NCBI GenBank assembly: GCA_037976565.1
Contig: CP137675.1
Location: 29,005,637 to 29,069,636, forward strand
Source of the DNA: Mesocentrotus franciscanus
Taxonomy: Eukaryota > Echinodermata > Echinoidea > Camarodonta > Strongylocentrotidae
Reading direction: 5' to 3'
DNA length: 64,000 nucleotides
Below are positions 1 to 11,254 of this stretch, one piece after another. Numbering within the stretch: the first letter of the stretch is position 1; each line of letters begins with the position of its first letter. The notes beneath the pieces were generated by a model. The model was given only the letters and a program-made list of their open reading frames with translations, had not been told where the DNA came from and searched no databases. Made by a program: the position numbers and the translations under genes.

Positions 1-380
1 AAAATTAAACCATGACTTATTTTCAATTCCATACAAGTGATTTATAAATGTTCGTGATATCACATGATTTTCAACAAAATGCGCGTTTATCCATTTCTGT
101 TGCAAACTGACACATTCCCAAATAGCCAGGAAGAGCATATATTTTTTTTAAATATATAGACACTAATAGGCCTCAGTGGCCACTAACAGTAACACTAATA
201 TTTAACCGTATAAGGCGTATATCCAGTTTAGCGAAAAGTCTGGATACCCGTATGTCCGGCCTAGAGAAGAGCTTAGAGATTAAAGATCGCGGCAGCTCTA
301 GGCGGTACGCGGGGGAATGCATATGCAGTCGCCTGCGCCCAAGGTTTGTTTTGGATATGGCGAGGGTCATTATCGGAGGA
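1..380. other. Unassigned left edge
   Basis: AT-rich sequence with short open frames on both strands but no convincing coding signal or recognised repeat. The frames have biased composition and no domain signature. I see nothing to annotate here beyond the transition into the purine-rich tandem block. Confidence 0.5.
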
Positions 381-1135
381 AATGTTCCACGGGCGCGGAT
401 CCAGGGGGCCGAGCGGGCCTTGCCCCCCCCACATAGAAAATAAGAAAAAAAGAGATAGAGAGAGAGAAAGAAGGAAAAGAAGGGAAAGGGAAAGGAGATC
501 GGGGGCCGAAAGGGCCTTGCCTCCCAGGCTGTTGCCCCCCTCCCCATCAAAAAAATAAGAGATAAGGAAGGATAGGAAAAGAAAAAAGGAAAAAAGAAAA
601 TAAAGGGAAGGAAAAAAAGAGGAAGAAGAAAAGAAGACGGGAAATCGGTTGCAATTTTCCCGTCAACAAGACATGTTAGTCGTGGATCGGGGCGGCAAAG
701 GCCCTTGCCTCTCCCCCTCCCTCGCCCAAAAAAAAAGAGAGAAGGGAAAGAGAAGAGCTAAAAGGGAACAAAAAAGAGGAAGAAGAAAAGAAAAGGGTGA
801 AAAGAAGGGAGATCAGTTGCGATTAATCCCGCCAACAACATGTGGATCGGGGGGGGGGGGCGAAAGGCCCTTGCCACCCCCTAGCGAACCTATAAGCGAG
901 AGAAGGAAGGGAAGGGAAAGGGAAGTGTGTGTGTGTATTAGGTTTTTACAGACGTGTATCAATCAGATATGATTATTTACGTCTGGGGACCGACCTTTAA
1001 CGTCACCATCCGAAAGACGAAGGGAAAGGGAAGGGGGATGGAAAGGTAAGGAAAGGAAGAGAAAAAGAAGATAGGTAGGGAAGATCAGTTGCGATTTTTC
1101 CCGCCAACAAGGTGTAGATCGGGGGCACTGGCGTA
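381..1135. repeat. Tandem units of G-rich module plus purine tract
   Basis: About four diverged units, each with a G-run module (GATCGGGGGC, then GGCCTTGCC with a C-run), a long AG-rich tract (GAAAGAAGGAAAAGAAGGG-like) and a link resembling AGATCAGTTGCGATTTTCCC with GCCAACAA. G-modules start near 408, 498, 690, 848 and 1117. Reading frames across the block are artefacts of purine bias. A SINE fragment (about 925-1016) interrupts it. Confidence 0.75.
925..1016 (-). repeat. SINE fragment shared with 46.6 kb
   Basis: A roughly 75-bp stretch from the TTTTTACAGACGTG word through CATCCGAAAGACG is essentially identical to 46590-46669. Both copies are preceded by a short TG run, which reads as an AC tail on the minus strand. 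This copy stops at AAAGACG and lacks the B-box-like and 5' parts present in the other copy, so it is a 3' fragment in minus orientation. Confidence 0.75.
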
Positions 1136-2770
1136 CTAATGGGGAGCCAATTAGTGTCCTGCCAGTGTCACAATAAATTCAAACGTGGTTCATTTCTAAT
1201 TCGATACCGGTGATTTACAAATGCTGCTGAAATTACATAATTTTCCTAGATTTTTAGTCGCTTTTGGGTAAATTATACTTTTTGTTTGCGTTTGTTGGAA
1301 AATTACAAATTCCTAAATTTACAGTCAGGCAAGAAATATGCTTATTTAGAGGCCTATATGGCAGGGCCCGCAGAACGACGGGGCTCCGGGGCCTCGAGCT
1401 CCGCCTCCCGCCCCCCCCCCCCACCACACACACTTTTTTGGAAACAGTATACTAAAGAGAAAGAGAAAGAAAGAAAGAATAGTGACCTGCCAGTGTCACA
1501 AAATAATGAGGTATCAACAAATGCTCATCTGACCGTAATTAACCGTCTAAAACCCCTGAGCTTCCGGGAGCTCTGCCCCTGGACTTAACCAAGGGCCCTA
1601 AGGTGAGCCCATGGATACTCATCTGACCGTTATGTAATGCCTAAAAACCTTGAGCTTACGGGGGCTCCGCCCACTGGACCCCACGCCAATTAGTGACATG
1701 CCAGTGTCCCAAATAAGGAATTAAAAAAATGCTCATCTGACCGTAATTAATTGCCTAAAACCCCTTAACTTTCAGGGACTCTGCCCTCTGGACCCTATCT
1801 AGCGCCCTAAAACGGGCCCCTAGATGCACATCTGACGGTACTTAAACGCCTAAAACCCCTGAGCTTCAGGGGGCTCTGCCCCTGGACCTAACCAAGGGCC
1901 CTCAGGCGAGCCCATGGACACTCATGTGACCGTTATGTAATTCCTAAAACCCTTGAGCTTCCAGGGGCTCCGCCCACTGGACCCCACGCCAATTAGTGAC
2001 CTGCCAGTGTCCCAAATAAGGTATAAAATATGCTCATCTGACCGTAATTACATGTAAATGCCTAAAACCCCTGAACTTCCCCTCGACCCTATCAGGGGCC
2101 CTAAAGCGGGCCCCTGAATGCTCATCTGACCGTTATAAAATGAATAAAACCACTAAGCTTCTGGGGGCTCCGCCCCCTGGACCCCACCCCCTGGACCCCA
2201 CGCCAATTAGTGTCCTGCCAGTGTCACAAATAAGGTATAAAAATATGCTCATTTGACCATAATTAAACCACTAAAACCCCTGAGCTTCCAGGGGCTCTGC
2301 CCCCTGGACCCAAACAATGGCCCTAAGTCAGGCCCCTGGATACTCATCTGCCAGTAATGTTTTGCCTAAAACCCCTGAGCTTCTGGGGGCTCCGCCCCTG
2401 GACCCCACGCCAATTAGTGACCTGCCGGTGTCACAAAATAATAAGGTATCAAAATAACCTCATCTAACCGTAATTAAACGCCTAAAACCCCTGAGCTTCC
2501 GGGGGCTCTGCCCCCTCGATCCCACCAGGGGGCCTAAGGCGGGCCCCTGAATGCTCAATGACCGTTATAAAATGCCTCAAATCCCTGAGTCCCTGGACCC
2601 CACGCCACTTAGTGACCTGCCAGTGTAATGAATAAGGTATCAAAATATGTTCATCTGATCGTAATTAAATCATGCCCATACCCCCTGAGCTTCCGGGGAC
2701 TCTGCCCCTGACCCCTGCTGGGGCTTTGCCCCTAGACCCCACGCCAATTTACACTACGCTCTACCTGATC
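1136..2770. repeat. 200-300 bp tandem repeat with GC hairpin motif
   Basis: At least seven units. Each has CCAATTAGTGACCTGCCAGTG (seen near 1148, 1486, 1687, 1990, 2205, 2411 and 2598), then CTCATCTGACCGTAATTAA, CCTAAAACCCCTGAGCTTCC and a self-complementary GGGGGCTCCGCCCC core followed by TGGACCC. Unit lengths vary through indels. There is no coding signal; the hairpin core recurs in nearly every unit. Confidence 0.85.
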
Positions 2771-3090
2771 GTAAATACTTTAGCCTCCCCCCACCCACTT
2801 TGAAAAACGTTCAGCGGGGCCTGAATGTAAGAGTGGGGTGATGCGGATTTTTTTGTCTGCCAGCCCCAAAAAAAAAAAACTGTTTTGCTCATTACGCCCC
2901 TGATTACACCATATCACAGACACTGACAACACGTAGGGCCATGCATCTCAGATTTAACATTGTTAAATGAACATACATTTGTAGTATAGATAATAGGCAT
3001 TAGTCTAGTAAACTGGCTCCTGGTCTACTACAATCACACTAGCTACGTGTTACACGGAGAAGGGATTTGGGCTAGCCATGTTCGATAGCA
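2771..3090. repeat. Spacer with an inverted copy of sequence at 54.95 kb
   Basis: Bases about 2902-2967 (ATTACACCATATCACAGACA through AACATTGTTAAA) reappear as the reverse complement, almost base for base, at about 54952-55017. It is therefore a dispersed repeat fragment. The rest is homopolymer-rich spacer without gene signals. Confidence 0.7.
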
Positions 3091-3373
3091 AAATATTGTA
3101 CAGAGTATCCTTGTGATTCAATATAAGAAACTAGAGGATCGTACTCTCTTTCTTTATATTCGCGATTTTATTATTCCGAGGGGAATGATAATTCCAGAAT
3201 CATTAGTTGCTTAAGGTTTTGCCAAAACACACAAAAATTTATATCAAGAATCAAAAGTCATCTGAGTACATTCAACTGGCACTATATATATATACCTAGT
3301 GTTCTCCATGGTTCTAAATTTTGGTCAGATGCTATCTGCATAGCTTGATCTAATGTATCATACCCTTTTGGAT

Positions 3374-3552
3374 GGTGCGATAGCTCAGTTGGTAGAGCAG
3401 TGGTCTCGCAATCCGGCGACCCGGGTTCGAAGCCAAGTCGATGCGCTAGTGCCCTTTGGTAAGGCATTAACTCCTCATTACCAGGTCCCTTGGAGAGGAT
3501 CTAAAGCCGTCGGTCCTCTGGTTGCTTACTAACAAGCATTTATGTTTTCTTA
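3374..3552 (+). repeat. tRNA-derived SINE
   Basis: A tRNA-like head contains an A box (TAGCTCAGTTGG) and a B box (GGGTTCGAAGCC). It is followed by a body with GGTAAGGCATTAACTCCTCA, TTACCAGGTCCC and a CCGTCGGTCC word. The acceptor stem does not pair properly, so this is a SINE and not a functional tRNA. A diverged minus-strand copy sits at about 63440-63600. I recognise the body as an echinoid-type SINE from memory; this is unconfirmed. Confidence 0.8.
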
Positions 3553-3555
3553 GCA

Positions 3556-3741
3556 GTCAGGTAAAATAACCACCACTAAACCACTAGGGCATGAATCAAG
3601 AACATGATTAACAGTCTCTCTGTTGTTACATTCTTTACAGTTGGCTGGCGAAATTTTTCCCCCCAATATGACTAAGTTTGGATACGTATTCAGCATGTGG
3701 GTAAGAGCGTTAATGAGAAAATGTGCGACTTTGCGATGCAA
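3556..3741 (-). pseudogene. LINE reverse transcriptase C-terminal remnant
   Basis: The minus strand encodes a peptide typical of the extreme C-terminus of non-LTR retrotransposon polymerases: a helix-rich FLINALTHMLNT stretch, then a C-x2-C (CKEC) and a H-x4-C (HVLDSC) zinc-knuckle-like motif. The homologous segment in the right duplication arm continues into a GRYTWRHNN-type motif, which supports the LINE call. Only the 3' end of the open frame remains here and the clade cannot be named. The adjoining 3742-4450 sequence is conserved between arms but not convincingly coding. Confidence 0.75.
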
Positions 3742-4725
3742 ATTATAAACAATGCATTTCCAACCAACAGATTTTTCCTATAGTGCTGCGAGTTGTAAAA
3801 CTGGCCTTGCACAGCCAAAGTCTGTACATGGGTGAGCCAAGCAGCTGACCTCTCTTTAATAAAAACGATCTTTAATTTGGTGTTTAAATTAAGTGTGGGG
3901 GGAGTGACGTCTGCTAAAAATGAAAATGAAAATAAAAATGAATATGGAACAAATATTTTGTTCACATTGGGTAATGCAAAGTAGGTAATAATGATCATAA
4001 TACCAATAACAACAGCCTTTATCAAAGTGATTATGATCTAGTAATGATATTGTAGTTATACAATGACCTGATATTATACCAAAGTTATCGATTGAAGAAA
4101 TGATGAGAATACTGCTGTAAACCCTTTTCAGTGAAGAGTAAAAATGCAATCTACCTAAAACGAAAGATGTCACAGCAACATGGACAAATAATTAGATCAA
4201 TAAACCTCTTCCTTGCAATCAGCATTACCCTATATTCTAAACGCATTAATTCAGTGGTTGATCTATTCAGCAAATGTGAACTAAATGGTAGCGTGCCGTA
4301 AGTGTAATAAGAAAAATACATTTTCCGGAATCGAAAGTGATAGGATATATTATGTTGTAGAATTACCCGATCCCCATGGTGCTTAGCAAGTATATATAAT
4401 TGAACGCCAATAGTTTGTTTTGTTAAATCACCATGGTCGATGTACACTCAATGCACCAATATTCATGATTGTCATGATATTGATGATCGATATTGCACCA
4501 TAACGAAAGGCTTGGGTATCATTATCTTAATCCTTAAATAAATGCACAATTATGTGATTGTTTCACACGCAAATATGACAATCTGCATGTCAACTTCTTC
4601 TTCCTGATTTAGCAAAAAGAGCATGCATTAAACATATCAAAGGAAAGTGAAAGAACATTACTCATTAATTAATAGTATAAAGACAGTGAAACTTTTTTTT
4701 AAGTTCACAGCCTTGTCTCATTAAT
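3742..4725. other. Non-coding part of left duplication arm
   Basis: The sequence is conserved with the right arm, including a frame at 4151-4447 on the minus strand whose counterpart at 62567-62842 shows shared peptide blocks interrupted by frame changes. That pattern fits nucleotide homology between decayed copies better than a maintained protein. No other feature is seen. Confidence 0.55.
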
Positions 4726-4885
4726 ATACCATTGGACTCTTTAGGTTAAAGATGCAGTTTGAATATACATGCATCATGCGGATACCGGGTCCTTCTCCTG
4801 GAATAAGGGCAGAAATGCAAGTAGAAACATTTCATCAATAATATTGGTTCCACTTTCTCCTCCTCCTCCTCCCTCCCTCATATCT

Positions 4886-4925
<40 letters not shown>

Positions 4926-5287
4926 CTCTCCCTAGATCAGAGTCAGCTAGGTATAGGCCTGATGGCGTGCTGTTCGTATAATATGAAACATGCATGAATA
5001 TTTGTTTGTGAAAAGAAAGTGGGTGTTCAAGCCCCCAAGCGTCACCTCTCCCAATCTCCAACAGGCTCAGTCAGTTCGACATGACATGGAAACCGGCTAT
5101 TTGTAAAAATCCTCATCAAATGATGAATTGGCATAAACCTTTGCCAGTAAAAACACAGTGGGCAGCACAGGAAAATGCTCTAAAAACATTTTCAACCAGG
5201 AAGATATAATATCGCCTTTAATTTCCCCATCATATCAGACCTCTATGTAGTTTGGATAACATTGGCATTGAGTTTTATTATCGGCCT
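4726..5287. repeat. Left-arm-specific insertion with CT microsatellite
   Basis: The right arm reads directly from TTTGTCTCATGAATC to CAAGTACCTATTG, while here about 560 bp intervene. The insert contains (CTC)n/(CT)n at about 4858-4922. Target duplication and terminal repeats are not evident, so its type is unknown. Frames across the CT run are artefacts. Confidence 0.55.
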
Positions 5288-5529
5288 CAAGTACCTATTC
5301 CTCAGGACGGTTTCGACATCTTAAAATCTTGAAGTAGGCGTGGATATACGTTACATGTCTATAACATTATACATTTATTGGTTTAATCACTTCTTCATGT
5401 AGCATGACTAAGAAGCAGTGGTTAACACTCAGAATGCCCTCGATTTAAAACTGTATCTTTGCCATTTGCAGAAAGTATCATTATCACTATTAGAAGCTCA
5501 ATATAAACATTGACTGTTATTATCACTGC

Positions 5530-7116
5530 ATGATCATGGCGATTAAATCTTCACTGAACTATATTTTGTTATTGAATCTATTGGTGATGGTCCGATCTAA
5601 ACCACATCACATATCAGGACCCGACGACAGGCAAATCTTCAAAGATGATGCTGTCAATCTTACGTGCCAGGTGAGGAACGCATCCGGTTATTCTATTGTC
5701 TGGCATGCTGTTAATGAGAACGGCACTGGAATATTCGTAGGAAGGTGCTTCTCCTGTCCCTATCAAGAGTCTTGTTCAGTCCTACCGGGAATGGATAGTG
5801 ACTACGCAGCCTGGAGAGAGGGGGATTCTTACAAGTTGGCCATCCTTAGGCCAACGGTACCAACAACTGTTCTCTTCGGACGCTTCGAGTGTGGCTATCA
5901 GGAGGTACAAAATTGCGGTACTGCTCCAACTCCCGATGGTAGATTTAACTTAATTAAATCCGCTATTGTTTATGTCTACGATTTTCCTACGTGTAACATT
6001 GCAATAGCTAATGTGTCTGGAAGCATTTATCGCGAGTTAAAGTGTTCATGGAAGCCTCGATTTTATCGACAGAACAATAGCTGTTTGATCGCAAGGTTGA
6101 CCTCTGAAAATGAAACGGTTGAGCCTGACTTATGCCTACCTAGTGGTATCATTATCCGCAAGACTACAACGAGTCTTCCCGACGTAGAGAGAGCTACGTC
6201 GGATGCAATGTGTACTGTTAATCTACCAGAGAACTTGTCAAGATCGTGCATTTTTTCCTCGCAAATGGAACAGGACATAAATGTGCTCATTATTCCTCTT
6301 GATGCCAACATCCGCTCTGGTGAATCACAGGAGTTTCGTTGTCATGTTCAACCCAATACAACTATGGAACGCACTTGGGTATTATTCCAAAATGGAGGAT
6401 CTACTGAGACTATCACGACATCCACGTTTTCAATGGCCGGCAATGTGACGTTCTCCACCGACTCCAGAGAGTACCTCCTCCTGAAACCACGAACCGGTGG
6501 CATTAGTTTCTTCTTGGAGTGTATTGTTGCGGCTGTCGATGGTAGGAAGGTATCTGCATTTTCTTCCATACACACCCATGAGGATGCTTACGTTCAGTCC
6601 TCGACACCCGCTGTTATGACAGCGGAGAGCAGTGAAGTGTCTACCCTTATGGCTACGATGACTCTTGGCAAGGAATCTGTTTCTCCGTCGACCTCCATTG
6701 ATGTGACAGCAGGCAGCCTGAATTCCGCCTCGGCTTCCTTGAAGATGTCAAACAATAACAACATTTCTTCGTCAACGTCAGCAAGCATGGCAAGATTCCT
6801 AACTCAAACATTCAAGCCTACAGTCGACATCACATTTGTTAAACCATCGGAAGAACCTGCCTCTGACCATGATAAGGGGAACATGGTAACCTTCGTCGTT
6901 GTAGGTGTTATCATTGTCATAATCATCTTCTTCGTCGTCGGTCTCGCCATTGTCTGGAATCGTAAACACAAGCGCAGCTACAAACAAGCACCTCGAACGG
7001 TAGAGGCGCAATACAGGATCACTGGGCCTGTGGAAAGCGTGGTGGTTAATGCTGGAAACCAAAGTGAAGCTGAAAAGGAACTAAAATATGAAGAATCTGA
7101 CAAAATTGACCTGTAA
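5530..7116 (+). CDS. Intronless type I membrane IgSF protein, family 1 member A
   Basis: A 528-residue protein with a signal peptide (residues 1-23; start M1 or M3, both conserved in the decayed right-arm copy). Ig-like domain 1 spans about 27-150 (Cys46, Trp58, Cys122 in a GRFECGY strand, plus extra Cys73, 76, 82 and 129). A second module at about 153-245 has Cys155 and a C-x-W motif (Cys172-Trp174), reminiscent of a fibronectin III or cytokine-receptor fold. Ig-like domain 3 is about 250-345 (Cys271, Trp283, Cys331). A Ser/Thr-rich stalk (355-445) precedes a transmembrane helix (453-476) and a 52-residue tail with a basic start. Several N-x-S/T sites are present. The whole protein lies in one exon. 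Its closest relative in the window is the gene at 9825. Ligand and function are unknown; a cell-surface recognition role is inferred. Confidence 0.88.
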   Translation: MIMAIKSSLNYILLLNLLVMVRSKPHHISGPDDRQIFKDDAVNLTCQVRNASGYSIVWHAVNENGTGIFVGRCFSCPYQESCSVLPGMDSDYAAWREGDSYKLAILRPTVPTTVLFGRFECGYQEVQNCGTAPTPDGRFNLIKSAIVYVYDFPTCNIAIANVSGSIYRELKCSWKPRFYRQNNSCLIARLTSENETVEPDLCLPSGIIIRKTTTSLPDVERATSDAMCTVNLPENLSRSCIFSSQMEQDINVLIIPLDANIRSGESQEFRCHVQPNTTMERTWVLFQNGGSTETITTSTFSMAGNVTFSTDSREYLLLKPRTGGISFFLECIVAAVDGRKVSAFSSIHTHEDAYVQSSTPAVMTAESSEVSTLMATMTLGKESVSPSTSIDVTAGSLNSASASLKMSNNNNISSSTSASMARFLTQTFKPTVDITFVKPSEEPASDHDKGNMVTFVVVGVIIVIIIFFVVGLAIVWNRKHKRSYKQAPRTVEAQYRITGPVESVVVNAGNQSEAEKELKYEESDKIDL

Positions 7117-7168
7117 GAGGTCTGAGAAGGCCGTAACTCCGTCATAACAGTTTTAACTTCTTGAGAAA

Positions 7169-7174
7169 AATAAA
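7169..7174 (+). promoter_or_regulatory. Candidate poly(A) signal for family 1 member A
   Basis: A canonical AATAAA lies about 53 bp after the stop codon, followed by a T-rich stretch. Position and motif fit, but the hexamer is common in AT-rich DNA. Confidence 0.5.
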
Positions 7175-9824
7175 CATTTTCATATATGTATGTTATATCA
7201 ACATTTTAATATAGGCAAAATCCTGTCCAATAACACCTTGCATTTATTACTAGCAAGAAAAAACGACATGCAATGTATGTGGACAACTACTAGGAAATTT
7301 GGGAAATTTAAATGACACTACTATTAAAGTTAACGATATACAACTTTGAACGTCACTAGACGTGAATTGGTGACTCGGTAGTGAATTTGTGACGTCATTC
7401 CATTCTCCTTTTTTAAAAATAAATATACTTGTACTTTAAATTTCCAGTTATTATGTATTTAAATATGTATTGATGAGGTGAGCATTTAAACGAATGGTTT
7501 TGATTCAGCTATATTATAATTTAAAACAATAATTGAACACTCCATATGCTACATAAATAGGATAGATATATCAAGGGCTTTACGAATATTTAACTGTTGT
7601 CAGAGAAATATTAATCTATATCGGTGTTAAAAGGGTTATTATGGAATTTATTATAACTGTAAATGTGTATGAAGTATAGTTTTGCAAAGCCATTGTGTTG
7701 CACAACTTAATCCTTCCGTCAATCCGTACCTATCGTTTAGTGAAAAATTACACGTGTGACAAACGAGCGACTGTGCTTAGATGGAAAAAGCAACTGAATT
7801 TGTTAACGTACATGCGATTGTTAGAGATTTTGTAAAGATACATGCTTGCAATAACTTGTACATCTATACATAACATGGATATATAAACTCAGTAAAGGTG
7901 TTTAAAATCAATTTCATGAGGGAGATGGAATCAAAATAACAAAGCAATTTATAACAGGAAATGGAATGACACCACACATATATAACCAAACTGTCAAGTT
8001 GTCTAATCATTTTCATAGTTTTTCATACATTTCGATGCAATTGAAAGGTTCTTAACATTCTTATTAGTTATCAGATCTTCCTTAAAACCTCTTTAATCAA
8101 ATTGTCCGATTGTTCAACATGTATTTATTTTTCGACCGGACCTGATCATAAAATGACGGATATTTATATACTATGAAATAAGGGATTTGTATATACATGT
8201 ATTCAATGTTAACGTAGTTGATTCGTTCTCCTGAGTTTATCGCAGAAATCATATTTCATAACCTTCTCAAACTCGATTTGATAAAGTTTGACCTTCCTTC
8301 GTTCTATGTATTTTAATTCGTTGCGTGGGTATGTCAGATAGAATACAACAATACTGAGAGTGCTTAATACACGCAGTGATCGATGTAGCTACAGGGGCAA
8401 AAGTGGTACGTGTATCCCCATCAAATGACCTAGAATTTAATCGAATGAAGAAAGAAAAGAGAGAGGGGATGGGGGCATGACAAGAAGACGATATGACCCT
8501 TTTATACTCCCTCCCCATATAGGATTGTTTTCAAGTAAATCAGCTTGTTAATTTGCATCCCATTCATCGAGTTTATAACTGACGGGTGCCCCTTTACCAT
8601 TATGGTGCCGGTGCCCCCTCTTTCTGCTTGACCCATGCTATGACATTGCTCACATGACGATGTAAGTGTTCGTTTTTATTATGATAGTCATCGACATCTA
8701 TGAAAACGAAACTAGTCAACGGTGTAATTCACTTCAGGTCATTAATGGTTATTAATGTACCCACTGTTGTTGCATTCAAACATGAACTGGTCGTCAGAAT
8801 TATTTTTTTAAATGTATGTTTTAAAAAAAGGGAGGGGATCGACGAGAGTGGGTTTTATGAATGTAGATAAAATATGACTACTGTTATTCTTGCTTGTTAG
8901 TAGACAAAGGTCAGCCGACTCCTAAGGCTTCCAAACACCGAAATAATCGGGCTGTCGTGATGTACCTTGAAAAACCTATCATGTAACATGTTTAGTAGGG
9001 GCCTTGCCATTGCATTGTGAAATGAATTTAGGAGAAGTTGTATTGATAGTTGATCTTGAAGTACATTAAAAATGAATAAATGTATTAATATCAAATTAAT
9101 CATTAAAAGTTGATAAACGAATCGTATTTTGATGAAAATCAAGGTGTCTGCACATTATAAATGTGACATTGAAATATTAATTATGTTTGCCCAATGTATT
9201 TCTTGTCGTGTTTGTATGAGAGCATTTCAAGTGTAACTCGGTTTACACCTTACATTCCGAGAATATTTCTTTCCCAAAGGCGAATGAAACATTATATATC
9301 ACCCTTTACTAGTATTAACTTTTTTTTCAACAGATTTGTTGTCTTCATGAAATGAATTTTCGTACGTATTTTGAGTAAACTAGTGAATAGGTAAATCTTC
9401 TTTGAAACGGGCTACACCCGAAAATGGAAACAAACGATGATTGCACTATTCATACACATTGTATATACAAAGATGGTTTCAGTCTGAAGGCTTATTAATA
9501 TCTTGGTCCCCTGGAAACCAGCACCCCTATGATATAATGGTTCTTATCATGACATCTTCAATTGATATGCCTTTATTCTGCTTCTAATGGTGCATTAATC
9601 TTTATTGTTTTAATGGATGGACAAGGGCTTAGAGAGAGAGGGATTACAAAAACAAGATCGGTTTCGATCTCGTGTACTACTTTTGAAAACCGGTCCTCCA
9701 TTTGATGGGTTGACAACCGTGCTAACTCTCAAAACAGCTTTGCTTCATGAATCAGCGCTGACCAATTGTAGATGATATTGTTCAGTTGGTCGACACATTT
9801 TTATCACTGCATTTGAATCCAACT
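7175..9824. other. Intergenic region between the two family-1 genes
   Basis: AT-rich sequence without a coding frame of convincing composition. Around 7980-8110 there are words (TTCTTATTAGTTATCAGAT, TTCCTTAAAACCTCTTTAATCAAA) resembling the terminal part of the inverted-repeat element at 30905-31685, suggesting a decayed relative. No promoter element could be fixed with confidence. Confidence 0.5.
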
Positions 9825-11198
9825 ATGGCGGTCAACTCATCCATGACAACGACCATGATTCTGTTACTATTGACCTTACTGGCATTTGATTCGGTCCAAC
9901 CTGAACCAGCCCTCATTTCAGGGCCCGATGATATGTATGTCTTCAGAAATAATGCTGTTAATCTCACATGTCAGGTAAGGGATGCTTCGAACTTTGCCGT
10001 CGTTTGGCACGCAGTTGATAAAAATGGCACTGGATCCATCGTTGGGAAATGTTTCAACTGTCCCTCTGAAGTGTCTTGTTCAGTCCAAACGGGTATGGAT
10101 GACGATTACATAGCTATGAAAGAGGGTGATACGTACACGTTGACCATCCTTAACCCTCAGGTACCTCAGACATATCCCTTTGGACACTTCCAGTGCGGCT
10201 ATCAGTATATGCAGAACTGTGGTTCTACCCCCACTACGTTAGGCAGATTTTACTTGTTTCAATCTGCTATCGTGTATGTTTATGATCTCCCCTCGTGCAA
10301 CATTGCGCTAACCCCACTCCAAGACAACTTCTTGCGGGAATTGACCTGTACTTGGACACCACGTTTCTATACTCAGACGGAAAATAAGGTTAAGGTGGAG
10401 CTGACAATTGGTGATACTCAGGTCCAGCCCGATATTAAGCTTCCACATGGCATTGTCAAGCGTAATAATATTTCGGGGAGTCCACAAGAACTAGAAGAAG
10501 CCATCGACAATGCTAGGTGTACAATTGTTCTCTCTGGAAAGTTATCGAAATCCTGCAATTTTGCATTGCCAGTGCGACAGGATGCGGCAGTGCTCATCAA
10601 GCCACTAAACGCCCGTGTCCGAGCTGGTACATCACAGAATTTCTATTGTGACGTCCAACCCAATGCAACCGTAGAACGTAGTTGGGAAATCTTCCAGAAC
10701 AGTGAAACATCCGAGAAGATCTCGACATCCACGCGCTCAATAGCCGGAGATGTGACGTTCTCTACGGACACTAAGGAATCTCTTCTCCTGAAGCCTCGTA
10801 TCGGGGATACCCACTATTTCATTGAGTGTAGTGTTAAGACAGTTGACGGCAGGAAGGTCTCCGGTTTTGCCTCTGTTCAGACGCTTAGGGAAGAAAACAC
10901 TCCGATTATCTCACCAACTGCGCATACTCAAATCGTAAAAAGCACCTCTGTTAAACCAGAGGGAAAACCCTCTAAGGACAGCAACATGGTTGGCACTTTG
11001 TTATTCATTATCGTACCCATCGTCCTGATCATCGTCTTCTTCGCCATCGGCTTCGTTATCGTCCGGAAGCGAACGCGAATACGCACATTCAAACAACCAC
11101 CGCGAATGATGGAGGTGAATTACTCGAACATGGGTTCTAATGATAACATGGTGAGTGTAGGTAATGACGGTGATGGTGATGACAAGAACAAGTTGTAA
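9825..11198 (+). CDS. Intronless type I membrane IgSF protein, family 1 member B
   Basis: From the ATG at 9825 this is a 457-residue protein. An in-frame ATG at 9786 would put 13 polar residues before the signal sequence, and the MAVNSS start aligns with MAIKSS of the upstream paralogue, so 9825 is preferred. Order: signal peptide (to about 26), Ig domain 1 (Cys49, Trp61, Cys124), a middle module with Cys158 and C-x-W at 175-177, Ig domain 3 (Cys275, Trp287, Cys335), a short stalk, a transmembrane helix (388-413) and a 44-residue tail rich in Asn/Asp/Gly at its end. It parallels the gene at 5530 throughout, but its Ser/Thr stalk is about 60 residues shorter and its tail differs. Single exon. 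Function unknown. Confidence 0.88.
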   Translation: MAVNSSMTTTMILLLLTLLAFDSVQPEPALISGPDDMYVFRNNAVNLTCQVRDASNFAVVWHAVDKNGTGSIVGKCFNCPSEVSCSVQTGMDDDYIAMKEGDTYTLTILNPQVPQTYPFGHFQCGYQYMQNCGSTPTTLGRFYLFQSAIVYVYDLPSCNIALTPLQDNFLRELTCTWTPRFYTQTENKVKVELTIGDTQVQPDIKLPHGIVKRNNISGSPQELEEAIDNARCTIVLSGKLSKSCNFALPVRQDAAVLIKPLNARVRAGTSQNFYCDVQPNATVERSWEIFQNSETSEKISTSTRSIAGDVTFSTDTKESLLLKPRIGDTHYFIECSVKTVDGRKVSGFASVQTLREENTPIISPTAHTQIVKSTSVKPEGKPSKDSNMVGTLLFIIVPIVLIIVFFAIGFVIVRKRTRIRTFKQPPRMMEVNYSNMGSNDNMVSVGNDGDGDDKNKL

Positions 11199-11248
11199 AT
11201 GAAGATGGGTAATCGGGATTAGGGTAGACACGGCAACTTAAGCGGTTA

Positions 11249-11254
11249 AATAAA
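11249..11254 (+). promoter_or_regulatory. Candidate poly(A) signal for family 1 member B
   Basis: AATAAA lies about 50 bp downstream of the stop codon, at nearly the same distance as in the upstream paralogue. That equal spacing adds some weight. Confidence 0.5.

Larger units (their letters stand above)
3095..5692 (+). repeat. Left arm of a long inverted duplication
   Basis: This block matches, in reverse orientation and with clear divergence, 61173-63845. Shared landmarks in order are a TATTGTACAGAGTATCCTTG word, the tRNA-like SINE, a LINE 3' coding remnant, an ATGGTCGATGT/ATCGACCATGG region, the GCATGCATTAAACATATCAAAG word, a TTCGACATCTTAAA segment and the family-1 IgSF gene start through about codon 54. 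The left arm carries about 560 bp (4726-5287) absent from the right arm. The right arm carries a 736-bp inserted element absent here. Confidence 0.85.

Noticed and set aside
3374..3446. Functional tRNA gene
   Set aside because: A and B boxes are present, but the acceptor stem does not pair and the sequence continues into a SINE body.
4151..4447. 98-codon minus-strand frame with similarity to 62567-62842
   Set aside because: Similarity is explained by the inverted duplication; the two copies break frame relative to each other.
5502..5507. TATAAA upstream of the first receptor gene
   Set aside because: Only 23 bp before the ATG, too close for a normal start site, and not conserved in the right-arm copy.
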